From Rugosibacter aromaticivorans (GTDB taxonomy: Bacteria; Pseudomonadota; Gammaproteobacteria; Burkholderiales; Rhodocyclaceae): 64,000 bases of DNA. The notes under the pieces were generated by a model that had not been told where the DNA came from, made no database searches, and saw only the letters and a list, made by a program, of their open reading frames with translations. Below, one piece after another: positions 43,650 through 52,435 of the stretch. Within the stretch, counting starts at the first letter, position 1. Each line of letters begins with the position of its first letter. A program made the position numbers and the translations under genes. The stretch lies in NCBI RefSeq assembly GCF_000934545.1, contig NZ_CP010554.1:248001-312000 (forward strand), written 5' to 3'.

Positions 43650-43665
43650 TGGCACAGTTGCTGCT
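43650..43665 (+). promoter_or_regulatory. Sigma-54 promoter of glnA
   Basis: TGGCACAGTTGCTGCT has the invariant GG (43651-43652), ten bases, and GC (43663-43664) of RpoN promoters. Transcription should start near 43676, about 70 bases before the glnA ATG. Confidence 0.78.
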
Positions 43666-43744
43666 TTAGGAACTGCACCGTTTTTAACTGTTTTGCTTTG
43701 ATTTTCCCGCTTTAATTTTCGTGTCATTTTTAGGAGAGCAAGTC

Positions 43745-45154
43745 ATGAGCCCCAAGGACGTACTTAAGCTGGTTGAAGAAAAGGAAGTTCGTTTCGTTGA
43801 TTTTCGTTTCACCGATACGCGTGGCAAAGAGCAGCACGTTGGCGTGCCTGTTTCAGCCTTCGGCATGGAAAAATTTGAAGACGGCCATGCCTTCGATGGT
43901 TCGTCAGTCGCTGGTTGGAAGGGAATTCAAGCTTCTGACATGCTCTTGATGCCGGATGCCGGCTCTGCCTACATCGACCCCTTCATGGACGAAACCACGC
44001 TGATCCTGACCTGCGACGTGGTTGAACCCGCCGATGGCAAAGGTTATGACCGCGATCCGCGCTCCATCGCCAAGCGTGGAGAGGCCTATCTGAAATCCTC
44101 CGGTATTGGCGATACCGCCTACTTTGGCCCCGAACCCGAATTCTTCATTTTCGACTCTGTCGAGTGGAAAGTGGACATGTCTGGCTCCTACTGCAAGATA
44201 TTTTCCGAAGAGGCTGCTTGGGCTGCTGCTGATAAATTTGAGGGCGGCAACACCGGTCATCGTCCTGCCGTTAAGGGGGGTTATTTCCCTGTGCCGCCAG
44301 TTGATAGCCTGAATGATATTCGTGCGCAAATGTGTATCGCGCTGGAAGCTTGCGGCGTGCCGGTGGAAGTGCATCATCATGAAGTTGCCACGGCTGGCCA
44401 GTGCGAGATCGGTACCATGTTCAGTAGCTTGGTGAAGCGTGCTGATCAAACGCAGATACTCAAGTACATTGTGCACAACGTCGCGCACAGCTATGGCAAG
44501 ACGGCAACCTTCATGCCTAAGCCCATCGTCGGCGATAACGGTTCTGGCATGCACGTGCACCAGTCAATCTGGAAAGATGGCAAGAACCTGTTTGCTGGCA
44601 ACGGCTACGCGGGGTTGTCTGACTTCGCGCTGTACTACATCGGCGGCATCATCAAGCATGCTCGCGCGTTGAACGCTATCACCAATCCGCTGACCAATTC
44701 TTACAAGCGTTTGGTGCCCGGTTTCGAAGCCCCAGTGAAGCTGGCTTACTCTGCCCGTAATCGCTCTGCTTCGATCCGTATTCCCTACGTGCAGTCTGAT
44801 AAAGCGCGCCGTATCGAAGTGCGCTTCCCCGATCCAGGCACGAATCCTTACCTCGGCTTTACCGCGATGATGATGGCCGGCCTTGATGGTGTACAGAACA
44901 AGATCCATCCTGGCGATCCTGCCGACAAGAATCTGTACGACTTGCCACCAGAAGAAGATGCGAAGATCCCGACCGTTTGTTCCAGTCTTGATCAGGCACT
45001 GGAATACCTCGATAAGGATCGCGAGTTCCTCACCCGTGGCGGTGTATTCAGCAACGAGATGATCGATGCCTACATTGAACTGAAGATGGAAGAAGTGACG
45101 CGTTTCCGCATGACCACGCACCCGATCGAATTTGACATGTACTACTCGATTTGA
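43745..45154 (+). CDS. glnA: Glutamine synthetase type I
   Basis: A 469-residue GSI-beta enzyme making glutamine from glutamate, ammonia and ATP as a dodecamer. Signatures are [14 protein letters not shown] and [18 protein letters not shown]. The metal and ATP sites appear in [10 protein letters not shown] and [18 protein letters not shown], and the active-site loop in [19 protein letters not shown]. The adenylylation tyrosine is present ([10 protein letters not shown]). AGGAGAG stands eight bases before the ATG at 43745; an upstream TTG is rejected. Control is by sigma-54 and two NtrC sites upstream. A strong terminator follows 29 bases after the stop, so ntrBC are mostly transcribed separately. 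Confidence 0.97.
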   Translation: MSPKDVLKLVEEKEVRFVDFRFTDTRGKEQHVGVPVSAFGMEKFEDGHAFDGSSVAGWKGIQASDMLLMPDAGSAYIDPFMDETTLILTCDVVEPADGKGYDRDPRSIAKRGEAYLKSSGIGDTAYFGPEPEFFIFDSVEWKVDMSGSYCKIFSEEAAWAAADKFEGGNTGHRPAVKGGYFPVPPVDSLNDIRAQMCIALEACGVPVEVHHHEVATAGQCEIGTMFSSLVKRADQTQILKYIVHNVAHSYGKTATFMPKPIVGDNGSGMHVHQSIWKDGKNLFAGNGYAGLSDFALYYIGGIIKHARALNAITNPLTNSYKRLVPGFEAPVKLAYSARNRSASIRIPYVQSDKARRIEVRFPDPGTNPYLGFTAMMMAGLDGVQNKIHPGDPADKNLYDLPPEEDAKIPTVCSSLDQALEYLDKDREFLTRGGVFSNEMIDAYIELKMEEVTRFRMTTHPIEFDMYYSI

Positions 45155-45183
45155 TTGATTCTTTGCTTGGCGTATAGCAAAAA

Positions 45184-45208
45184 GGACGGGCATGCCCGTC
45201 CTTTTTTT
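45184..45208 (+). terminator. Rho-independent terminator of glnA
   Basis: GGACGGG-CATG-CCCGTCC followed by seven T. This is a perfect 7-bp stem with a clean U-tract. Confidence 0.93.
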
Positions 45209-45237
45209 ATCGCCATACATCGCATACACTCAAACCC

Positions 45238-45765
45238 ATGAAAACAATCTATTTGCACTGCGTATCTTTCGGGGCACATGGCCAAACGTTCCAGGCTTTC
45301 CTGTTACGCCGTATGCTGTATTTTTCTCTTGGCGCTGCTGTTCTGGCCCCGCTGGCGGTGCATGCCGGTACGTTTTATAAATGCACAGGTGCATCTGGCA
45401 AGATTCTTTTTACGAATACCCAACAGCAAGGCGGTAAGACTACTTGTGTGGTGCTCTTTCAGCAACGTGAGCCACCTGGTGCTGCGCCTTCACGAGGACG
45501 CCATGACCGTAGCCCCCGCGCCTCTGCAACGCCCACCCCGGGTGATTTTCCACGTATCTCAGGCAATGAGCAACGCGCGCGTGATGGTGAGCGCCGCGCT
45601 ATTTTAGAAAAGGAACTGAATAGTGAGCTTGAAAATTTAGCCAAAGCCCGGAAGCTTGCGGCCACCGCCGGCGCTTCACCAAATGTCCAGGCGCAGCGTG
45701 ATACAGCCGCATTGCATGAGCGTAACATCAAGGCGCTACAAAAAGAGATTGGCAACTTACGCTGA
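45238..45765 (+). CDS. DUF4124-domain exported protein
   Basis: A 175-residue protein with an N-terminal hydrophobic segment (MLYFSLGAAVLAPLAVHAG) that looks like a signal peptide cleaved after VHA. A DUF4124 motif follows (GTFYKCTGASGKILFTNTQQ), a small beta domain found in many periplasmic proteobacterial proteins. The C-terminal half (about residues 110-172) is charged and probably coiled coil (EKELNSELENLAKARKLAA). The start may be the ATG at 45313, directly before the signal peptide; neither ATG has a good ribosome site. The family lies between glnA and ntrB in many betaproteobacteria; its function is unknown. Confidence 0.75.
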   Translation: MKTIYLHCVSFGAHGQTFQAFLLRRMLYFSLGAAVLAPLAVHAGTFYKCTGASGKILFTNTQQQGGKTTCVVLFQQREPPGAAPSRGRHDRSPRASATPTPGDFPRISGNEQRARDGERRAILEKELNSELENLAKARKLAATAGASPNVQAQRDTAALHERNIKALQKEIGNLR

Positions 45766-45855
45766 TTAAGGTTTCTGGTGCGCTTCTTGCTCACCCTTGC
45801 TTGAGTATTTATTCTCGCAATTAAAAACCGGTACTGCTTTACTCTTTTAAAAACG

Positions 45856-46929
45856 ATGAATTTGCCTGCTCCCCTCGCCGTTGGCGGTCTCGATTTGCTG
45901 TCATCAGCAGTGGTGTTGGTTGATGAGCACCGGGTTGTTCGCTATGCCAATCCGTCAGCAGAAAATCTGTTTGCCATTAGTTCGCGATTGCTGGTTGGTC
46001 AATCTTTAAAAAAACTGCTGGGCGAGCCTGCCGGACTTGTCGCTGCATTGAATAGTGCCCTGGCTAATCAATGGAGTTACACCAGCCATAACATTCCGAT
46101 TACTTTATCTTCTGAAACCTTGCATGTTGATTGCACGGTGACGCCTGTCATGCTGGAGGGTGCGCAATTGTTGCTTGAGGTGCGGCCGATCGATCAGCAA
46201 CTGAAAGCCACCCGAGAAGAGCAGCTCGCTCAGCAGCAACAGGCGAATCGCGAGCTGGTGAGAAATCTCGCGCATGAGATTAAAAATCCGCTGGGGGGTA
46301 TTCGCGGTTCAGCGCAATTGCTTGAGCGTGAGTTGGGCAATGACCAGCTAAAAGAATATACCCGGGTGATTATTGAAGAGGTCGATCGTCTGCAGGATTT
46401 AATGCAGCGCCTGCTTTCTTCGCACCGTGCGATGCAGCCCACGCTGGTTAACATCCACGAGATTCTCGAGCGCGTGCGGCGGCTAATCCATGCCGAATAT
46501 CCCGATGTGCATGTCCAGCGTGACTACGATACCTCATTACCCGACCTTACCGGGGATCGTGAGCAGTTGATCCAGGCCGTGCTCAATATTGCGCGTAATG
46601 CAGCTCAGGCGATGCATGATAAGGGCGAAATCATTTTTTCTACGCGCGCCGCACGCCAGGTTATTTTGGCAAAAAAACATTATCAGTTGGCACTGGAAGT
46701 GCGGGTTACTGATAATGGCCCTGGCATTCCTGCGCATTTGCAGGACAAGATTTTTTATCCTCTGGTTTCAGGGCGTGAGAATGGTAGCGGGCTTGGTCTG
46801 ACAATTGCTCAAAGTTTTGTGCAGCAGCACGGTGGAACGGTCGAGGTCACATCAAGGCCTGGACATACCTGCTTTACGCTGATGCTGCCATTGGCTTTGC
46901 GGCCCCATACAAAGGAAAACATATCATGA
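45856..46929 (+). CDS. glnL: Nitrogen regulation sensor kinase NtrB
   Basis: A 357-residue soluble histidine kinase. A PAS domain covers about residues 12-120 (SSAVVLVDEHRVVRYANPSAENLF). The H-box is NLAHEIKNPLGGIRGSAQLLE with the phosphorylated histidine near 140. The ATPase domain has the N-box VLNIARNAAQAM and G-boxes DNGPGIPAHLQ and GSGLGLTIAQSF. No membrane helix is present, as expected for NtrB, which reads nitrogen status through PII and phosphorylates NtrC. Its stop overlaps the ntrC start by four bases. Confidence 0.94.
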   Translation: MNLPAPLAVGGLDLLSSAVVLVDEHRVVRYANPSAENLFAISSRLLVGQSLKKLLGEPAGLVAALNSALANQWSYTSHNIPITLSSETLHVDCTVTPVMLEGAQLLLEVRPIDQQLKATREEQLAQQQQANRELVRNLAHEIKNPLGGIRGSAQLLERELGNDQLKEYTRVIIEEVDRLQDLMQRLLSSHRAMQPTLVNIHEILERVRRLIHAEYPDVHVQRDYDTSLPDLTGDREQLIQAVLNIARNAAQAMHDKGEIIFSTRAARQVILAKKHYQLALEVRVTDNGPGIPAHLQDKIFYPLVSGRENGSGLGLTIAQSFVQQHGGTVEVTSRPGHTCFTLMLPLALRPHTKENIS

Positions 46930-48374
46930 TGAACCCCGTCTGGATTATCGATGACGATCGCTCAATCCGCTGGGTATTGGAAAAGGCGCTTGGCCGCGAA
47001 AATATTCCGGTCAAAAGTTTTGCAACGGCCGACGAAGCGCTGGGTGCCTTGGGAGACGCACAACCGCCTGCCGCCCTAATTTCTGATATTCGCATGCCCG
47101 GCCCAGATGGACTTGATTTGCTGCGCCAAGTAAAAATCCATTATCCCGAGCTGCCGGTCATCATCATGACGGCCTATTCCGACCTCGATTCCGCCGTGGC
47201 TGCATTTCAGGGGGGGGCATTTGAGTATTTGCCTAAACCGTTCGACGTCGATCAGGCAGTGGCCTTGGTACGGCGCGCACTGGCCGAATCGGTGCAGCAT
47301 GGTGGAGCGGCAGAGGAGACGGGGGCCGTGCCCGAAATTCTGGGGCAAGGTGCTGCCATGCAGGACGTCTTTCGCGCGATTGGCAGGCTTTCGCAGTCAC
47401 TGGCGACAGTGCTAATTAATGGCGAGTCGGGCACGGGTAAAGAGCTCGTGGCGCAAGCGCTCCATCGCCACAGCCCGCGCAAAAGTGCACCGTTTATCGC
47501 CATCAATACGGCAGCGATTCCAAAGGATTTGTTGGAATCTGAACTTTTCGGCCACGAAAAAGGCGCGTTCACGGGGGCTACGGCGCAGCGTCGTGGACGT
47601 TTTGAGCAAGCCGAGAATGGCACGTTATTTCTGGATGAAATTGGCGATATGCCGGCCGAATTGCAAACCCGATTGTTGCGTGTCCTCTCGGATGGCAATT
47701 TTTATCGGGTCGGTGGTCATCAGCCGGTGAAGGCCAATGTGCGCGTGATTGCAGCAACGCACCAGGATTTAGAGGCACGCGTCAGGGACGGCTTATTTCG
47801 CGAAGACTTATTTCATCGCTTGAATGTGATTCGCTTACGGCTGCCACCATTGCGAGAGCGGAGCGATGATATTCCGATCTTGGCGCGTCATTTTTTGCAG
47901 AAGAGTGCACAAGAGCTCGGGGGCGAACCCAAACGGCTTTCCGAGGCGGCACAAAAGTATTTGCAAGGACTCGAATTTCCCGGCAATGTGCGACAACTGG
48001 AAAATCTTTGTCATTGGCTAACCGTGATGGCACCCGGGCAAAGCATCGATGTGGCGGATTTGCCGGCGGAGTTACGTGACGCAGTGCGTGGTTCAGGGCA
48101 TGACTCGGCGCGTGATCCATCCCGCCGTGTTGCCGGCGCCGATTGGATATCTGCCTTGGCGCGTGAGGCCGATCATTTATTGGCCAGCGCCCCAGGGCAA
48201 GTGGCTGAGCAACTCACGCGTCAATTCGAATCAACATTGATCCGGCGCGCACTGGCGGCAACCAGCGGCCGGCGCATCGAAGCCGCCCAGTTGCTCGGCC
48301 TTGGCCGTAACACGATAACTCGCAAGATTCAGGAGCTGGGTCTGGAAGACAATCCGATAAAGGCGCAGCCGTGA
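46926..48374 (+). CDS. glnG: Nitrogen regulation response regulator NtrC
   Basis: A 482-residue sigma-54 activator. The receiver domain (about 1-120) has the acid pair in IIDDDRSIRW and phosphorylated aspartate in ALISDIRMPGPDG. The AAA+ domain has Walker A GESGTGKELVA, the sigma-54 contact loop GAFTGA and Walker B LFLDEIGDMP. The C-terminal Fis-type helix-turn-helix is IRRALAATSGRRIEAAQLLGLGRNTITRKI. It should activate glnA from the two sites at 43529 and 43560. The gene is coupled to ntrB by overlap. Confidence 0.95.
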   Translation: MMNPVWIIDDDRSIRWVLEKALGRENIPVKSFATADEALGALGDAQPPAALISDIRMPGPDGLDLLRQVKIHYPELPVIIMTAYSDLDSAVAAFQGGAFEYLPKPFDVDQAVALVRRALAESVQHGGAAEETGAVPEILGQGAAMQDVFRAIGRLSQSLATVLINGESGTGKELVAQALHRHSPRKSAPFIAINTAAIPKDLLESELFGHEKGAFTGATAQRRGRFEQAENGTLFLDEIGDMPAELQTRLLRVLSDGNFYRVGGHQPVKANVRVIAATHQDLEARVRDGLFREDLFHRLNVIRLRLPPLRERSDDIPILARHFLQKSAQELGGEPKRLSEAAQKYLQGLEFPGNVRQLENLCHWLTVMAPGQSIDVADLPAELRDAVRGSGHDSARDPSRRVAGADWISALAREADHLLASAPGQVAEQLTRQFESTLIRRALAATSGRRIEAAQLLGLGRNTITRKIQELGLEDNPIKAQP

Positions 48375-48393
48375 TCAGGGGGCTTGTTTCGCA

Positions 48394-49212
48394 ATGACTT
48401 TAGCGCTTGATGCAACGCGTCTGGTGGCCGCGCTGGGCCCAGCGTCATGCCGCTTCGATATCGAAGTGCTGCCGCGATGCGATTCAACGAATTCGGTAGT
48501 GCTGGGCCGTGCAGAGGCCGGTGCACCCTCGGGCACGGTGGTCGTCGCGGAGGAACAAACCGCAGGGCGTGGGCGGCGTGGGCGAGCGTGGATTGCCGCG
48601 CCGGGCGACAGCCTGACATTTTCTCTCCTCTGGCGATTTACTCCAGGTACTTTGCCCATGGGGCTGTCGTTAGCCGTGGGCGTTGCTGTGGCGCGCGCGC
48701 TGGAAAAAGTCGGCGCTGGTGATACGCCGCAAACTACCTCCTCTGCACCCTCTTTTTGCGCGGCGTTGAAGTGGCCGAACGATATTCTTCTTCAGGGTAA
48801 AAAGCTTGGCGGTATTCTGATTGAGCTGGTTCCAGGCACCCCGCATGCGGCGGTAATCGGTATTGGGCTGAACTTGCGCTTGCCCGCTGTGCTACCACTT
48901 GATGTGCGCGCCACGGCCACTGCTTTGCCGGGCGCGATGGATAACAACACATTGCTCGCCGCGCTATTGACGGAACTACGCTCCGTGTTGTCGCAGTTTG
49001 CTGCTGGCGGATTCGGAGCGCTACGCGCGGACTGGCTGGCGCGGCATGCTTTTCAGGATGCGCCGGTAGCGTTGTTGTCTGATTTTTCGCCGCCGCGCCA
49101 CGGCATTTGTCGCGGTGTGGATAGCGATGGCGCTTTGCTGCTGGAGGTGAATGGCCGCATTGAACGCATCCTCTCCGGCGAAATTTCCTTGCGGGCAGCA
49201 GCCCCTGTTTAA
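48394..49212 (+). CDS. birA: Biotin-[acetyl-CoA-carboxylase] ligase with repeat-derived insertion
   Basis: A 272-residue biotin protein ligase without the DNA-binding domain of E. coli BirA, so a ligase only. Features are the substrate-binding CDSTNSVVLGRAE, the ATP/biotin loop EEQTAGRGRRGRAW, ALKWPNDILLQGKKLGGILIEL and the C-terminal domain from about 225. Before KWPND, residues about 103-122 (KVGAGDTPQTTSSAPSFC) are longer than the usual short turn, and their first half is a copy of the dispersed element. The insertion sits close to the active site but on the helix-strand turn before it, so activity may be kept. It would biotinylate AccB and LiuD encoded in this window. Confidence 0.9.
   Translation: MTLALDATRLVAALGPASCRFDIEVLPRCDSTNSVVLGRAEAGAPSGTVVVAEEQTAGRGRRGRAWIAAPGDSLTFSLLWRFTPGTLPMGLSLAVGVAVARALEKVGAGDTPQTTSSAPSFCAALKWPNDILLQGKKLGGILIELVPGTPHAAVIGIGLNLRLPAVLPLDVRATATALPGAMDNNTLLAALLTELRSVLSQFAAGGFGALRADWLARHAFQDAPVALLSDFSPPRHGICRGVDSDGALLLEVNGRIERILSGEISLRAAAPV
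48704..48730 (+). repeat. Dispersed element core inside birA
   Basis: AAAAAGTCGGCGCTGGTGAT then ACGCCGC; reads KVGAGDTP in the gene frame. Confidence 0.8.
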
Positions 49213-49256
49213 GATAAGCTTTCGCTTTTCCGCGATATCTTGTCGTTATCAGACCT

Positions 49257-50093
49257 ATGGCAACTTACGCGATCGGCGATGTGCAGGGTTGTTTTGACCC
49301 GCTGCGCCAACTGATCGACTTGCTTGATTTCAACCCAGCCAGCGACCGCCTCTGGTTCGTTGGCGACCTTGTCAATCGCGGGCCGCAGTCGCTCGAAGTG
49401 CTGCGCTATGTGAAGTCGCTGGGCACCGCTGCGGTGGTGACTCTTGGTAATCACGATCTGCATTTGGTGATGCAGGCCGCAGGTTATGGACGCGCCAATA
49501 AAGAAGACACGCTGGATGCAATTCTTGCCGCTCCTGATCGTGATGAATTGCTAGATTGGCTGCGTGCGCAACCGCTGGTTCATGTGGATGGCCCCTGGGC
49601 GATGGTGCATGCCGGGCTCTTGCCGGAGTGGACGCTGTCGCAGGCGAAAGTTTTATCAGATGAAGTTTCTGCTGCGCTGACTTCGCCCAACTACCGCGAT
49701 TTTCTGTCGCACATGTGGGGTTCGGAGCCGGCTGCCTGGCGTGACGATCTCACCGGCTGGGACAGGCTGCGCGTGGTGGTGAATGCGATGACGCGCATGC
49801 GCTATGTGACGCTTTCCGGGGCGATGGAGTTGCGCGCCCCCGGCGCTAAAGCTCCGCCTGAGCAAGGGCCGACGGGATGCGTGCCGTGGTTTGCTGCGCG
49901 CAAGCGGGCGAGCGCCGGTTATTTTATTGTTTGCGGGCATTGGTCGGCGCTGGGCTACTTTGAACAGCCGGACTTGCTGGCGATTGACACCGGTTGCCTG
50001 TGGGGCGGCGCGCTTACCGCTGTGCGGCTGGAAGACCGGCGGGTATTTCGTCTGCCGTGTCCGCAGCAGGTAAAACCTTCAGGTTGGGATTGA
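49257..50093 (+). CDS. apaH: Symmetrical bis(5'-nucleosyl)-tetraphosphatase
   Basis: A 278-residue ApaH of the metallophosphatase fold, cutting Ap4A into two ADP and also removing Np4 caps from RNA. Motifs are YAIGDVQGCFDPLRQLID (DxxG/GDVQG), LWFVGDLVNRGPQSLEVL (GDxxxRG), LGNHDLHLV (GNHD) and WAMVHAGLLP, with ICGHWSALGYF for the last histidine. Its 3' end overlaps the acyltransferase gene on the opposite strand by 80 bases. Confidence 0.93.
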   Translation: MATYAIGDVQGCFDPLRQLIDLLDFNPASDRLWFVGDLVNRGPQSLEVLRYVKSLGTAAVVTLGNHDLHLVMQAAGYGRANKEDTLDAILAAPDRDELLDWLRAQPLVHVDGPWAMVHAGLLPEWTLSQAKVLSDEVSAALTSPNYRDFLSHMWGSEPAAWRDDLTGWDRLRVVVNAMTRMRYVTLSGAMELRAPGAKAPPEQGPTGCVPWFAARKRASAGYFIVCGHWSALGYFEQPDLLAIDTGCLWGGALTAVRLEDRRVFRLPCPQQVKPSGWD

Positions 50094-50898
50094 TCATCTG
50101 CATCAACCGATGCGCGACGGCGTGGTGTGCATGCGCTGCGAGGTGGCGACGATCAAGGCTGGTGGGTGCGAGCGCTGGCAAGGGTTCAAGATGCGCGGTG
50201 AGTCCTTCGCTGGTGGCAATGGACCACAGGCAGGCGATGAGCGTCATTTCCCCCACGTAGTCGGCGGCATGGCTGGGATGATGGCTTTGCGCATTGAAAT
50301 AACGCAAAGCCAGAGGGATTACGGGTGCTGCCGCATCGATCGCACTCTGGAATAGTGCGCTGTGAAAAGGCTGCACGTTACGGCCATTGCTTGTGGTGCC
50401 TTCAGGAAATACCGCGACCAGTTGCCCCGCACGCAATTGGCTGACCAGGTGATCGCGCGCGGCGTGCGCCGCACGGCGCGAACCGCGCTCCAGAAAAATC
50501 GTTTCGGTACGCTGGCTCAGCCAGCCGACCAAAGGCCAGTCACGCACATCGTCTTTGGCCACAAAAGCCGCAGGCGCCCAGGCATTGATGACAAAAATGT
50601 CGAGGAACGAGATGTGATTGGCAACCAGCATGCCCACAGGGCGAGTTACTGTTGCCTCGCTCGCCGTATCACCAGCGCCGACTTTTAGTGTCACACCCAA
50701 TACGTTGAGGAGTTGCCGCGACCAGCGCTGTTTGAGCGCCAGGCGTTTGTCTTGCGGGGCGTACGGATAGATCAGCGCAACGGTGAGTATGCCGCCTGCC
50801 AGATGCAGAGCGACGCGACTTAAACGGAATATTGCGCGGAACACCGCGCGTAACGCGGTGCGCAGATTTCCGGCAGGGGGTGCTAACGGCGTTGCCAT
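50014..50898 (-). CDS. Lysophospholipid (1-acyl-glycerol-3-phosphate) acyltransferase with repeat-derived insertion
   Basis: A 294-residue PlsC-family acyltransferase. An N-terminal hydrophobic helix (about residues 30-45) anchors it. The catalytic NHxxxxD motif is VANHISFLDIFV and the substrate motif is VAVFPEGTTSNG. It probably makes phosphatidic acid from lysophosphatidate. Residues about 71-80 (KVGAGDTASEATV), in front of the catalytic motif, are encoded by a dispersed-element copy. The last 80 bases overlap apaH on the other strand, so the C-terminal tail after about residue 268 may be poorly conserved. Confidence 0.85.
   Translation of the reverse strand: MATPLAPPAGNLRTALRAVFRAIFRLSRVALHLAGGILTVALIYPYAPQDKRLALKQRWSRQLLNVLGVTLKVGAGDTASEATVTRPVGMLVANHISFLDIFVINAWAPAAFVAKDDVRDWPLVGWLSQRTETIFLERGSRRAAHAARDHLVSQLRAGQLVAVFPEGTTSNGRNVQPFHSALFQSAIDAAAPVIPLALRYFNAQSHHPSHAADYVGEMTLIACLWSIATSEGLTAHLEPLPALAPTSLDRRHLAAHAHHAVAHRLMQMINPNLKVLPAADTADEIPAGLPAAQR
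50662..50686 (-). repeat. Dispersed element core inside the acyltransferase gene
   Basis: Minus strand: AAAAGTCGGCGCTGGTGAT plus ACGGCG, read as KVGAGDTA in the gene frame. Confidence 0.8.
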
Positions 50899-50914
50899 CC
50901 GTCAATGTTTGACC

Positions 50915-50947
50915 AAAGGAGGACTCAAGAATTCGTCTCTGGGCTGC
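50915..50947 (+). repeat. Module B-like stretch between two genes
   Basis: AAAGGAGGACTCAAGA followed by ATTCGTCTCTGGGCTGCGG, in the 85-base gap between the acyltransferase and the glycine-zipper gene. CGTCTCTGGGC is shared with 39157-39167. Confidence 0.45.
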
Positions 50948-50983
50948 GGCAACACCGTTACCTGCGTGTGATACGCAAGCTTG

Positions 50984-51433
50984 TCAATGTGCGACACGCG
51001 TTGCGCCGCCGCCTGAGAGTACGCGTACACGTTCCCCAGGGCGGAACTGTTCGTCGGCTTCCTGCGTTACGGCGATCATTTGTCCGTTTGCCAGCTTGAC
51101 AGTGATTTCAAGACCGGCCTTTTGTGTCGTTCGATCTTCAATGGCATTGCCGGCAACGCCGCCGAGTACTGCACCGAGCACCGCGCCTACCGAAGAGCCT
51201 TTGCCACCGCCCACGTTGCTGCCGCCAAGACCGCCGACTGCCGCGCCAGCGACAGCACCAATGCCGGATTTCGTGCCTTCAATGGTCACGGCGCGCACAG
51301 ATTCGACCACGCCCAAACGTACGGTTTGTTCGCTGCGGGTTTGTGCGCGAGAGTAAGACGAGCCGGACTGGCTTGCACATGCCGCCAGCATCACGGTGGA
51401 GAGTGCAATGAGCAACAAGCGATAATTTTTCAT
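50984..51433 (-). CDS. Glycine-zipper outer membrane lipoprotein (SlyB/Pcp-like)
   Basis: A 149-residue lipoprotein. The signal peptide ends in a lipobox (STVMLAACAS). The central part (about 58-100) is a glycine zipper two-helix domain (GIGAVAGAAVGGLGGSNVGGGKG, VGAVLGAVLGGVAGNAIED). The C-terminal beta domain reads EITVKLANGQMIAVTQEADEQFRPGERVRVL, as in the 17 kDa surface antigen/SlyB group. It is probably lipid-anchored in the outer membrane and supports envelope integrity. It stands alone; PfkB-family kinase gene lies 43 bases upstream on the same strand. Confidence 0.87.
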   Translation of the reverse strand: MKNYRLLLIALSTVMLAACASQSGSSYSRAQTRSEQTVRLGVVESVRAVTIEGTKSGIGAVAGAAVGGLGGSNVGGGKGSSVGAVLGAVLGGVAGNAIEDRTTQKAGLEITVKLANGQMIAVTQEADEQFRPGERVRVLSGGGATRVAH

Positions 51434-51476
51434 GTCGTTTTCCTTTATTTTCCTTTGGTTGATTTAGCAAACTGTA

Positions 51477-52409
51477 TCAAAGCGCTTCAGCAAATGCTGC
51501 TTGGTAACGTGCCGCAATTTCATCATGCGTTGGTTTGTGATTCTGGCCGCCGCGATGGGCAATCTTGATCGCGCCCATCAGTGAAGCCAGCCGCCCGGTT
51601 TTTTCCCACGTCCAGCCCTGGCTGATGCCATGCAGCAGGCCGGCACGATAAGCATCGCCGCAACCCGTAGGGTCGATGACGGCATCGGGTGTGGCAGCAG
51701 GAATGTCGATGCAACGCCCCTCCGTGAAAATCTGTGACCCCTTGGCACCGAGGGTAACAATCAAGGCTTTTACTTCACTTGCCAATTGCTCGAGTGTGCG
51801 CCCAGTGCGTTCTGTCAGCAGTTTTGCTTCGTAGTCGTTGACCGTGCAATAGTCAGCAAGTTGCATAAAATTCAACAAGTCGTGTTTCTCAAACATCGGC
51901 AGGCCCTGGCCGGGATCGAAAATGAATGGGATGTGTGCAGCGTGGAATTCGCTGGCGTGCTGCAGCATGCCGTCGCGCCCATCCGGGGCAATGATACCGA
52001 GGCGGACGCCTGGCGCATCGCTGACTTTGTTCTGATGCGAATGCGTCATTGCGCCGGGATGAAAGGCGATGATCTGGTTGTCGTCCAGGTCGGTGGTGAT
52101 AAAGGCTTGGGCCGTGAAGCTGCCGGCGATTTCGCGCACGTGTCGGGTGTCGAGACCGAGTTGTTTCAGCCGATGCTGATAGGGTGCGCTGTCCTCGCCG
52201 AGCGTTGCCATGATGAGTGGCGCGCCGCCCAGCAATTGCAGGTTATAGGCAATGTTGCCAGCGCAACCGCCAAACTCGCGACGCATGTCGGGGACGAGAA
52301 AAGACACACTGAGGATATGAATCTGCTCAGGCAGGATGTGGTTTTTGAAACGGTCGCCAAACACCATGATGGTATCGTAGGCGAGCGAGCCGCAGATGAG
52401 GGTAGTCAT
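51477..52409 (-). CDS. PfkB-family carbohydrate/adenosine kinase
   Basis: A 310-residue ribokinase-like sugar kinase. The first PfkB signature is FGGCAGNIAYNLQLLGG (about residue 47). The second signature with the catalytic aspartate is VIDPTGCGDAYRAGLL (about 253). The subfamily is often annotated as adenosine kinase in betaproteobacteria because of the N-terminal CGSLAYDTIMVF. Substrate assignment is by similarity only. It starts 26 bases after the DUF3426 gene stop and may share its transcript. Confidence 0.82.
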   Translation of the reverse strand: MTTLICGSLAYDTIMVFGDRFKNHILPEQIHILSVSFLVPDMRREFGGCAGNIAYNLQLLGGAPLIMATLGEDSAPYQHRLKQLGLDTRHVREIAGSFTAQAFITTDLDDNQIIAFHPGAMTHSHQNKVSDAPGVRLGIIAPDGRDGMLQHASEFHAAHIPFIFDPGQGLPMFEKHDLLNFMQLADYCTVNDYEAKLLTERTGRTLEQLASEVKALIVTLGAKGSQIFTEGRCIDIPAATPDAVIDPTGCGDAYRAGLLHGISQGWTWEKTGRLASLMGAIKIAHRGGQNHKPTHDEIAARYQAAFAEAL

Positions 52410-52435
52410 TATTTTCTGTGTCCGGAGGGGTGGAT

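Noticed and set aside
49927..49945. GGTCGGCGCTGGGC in apaH
   Set aside because: Natural ApaH motif HWSALGYF, no extended match on either side.
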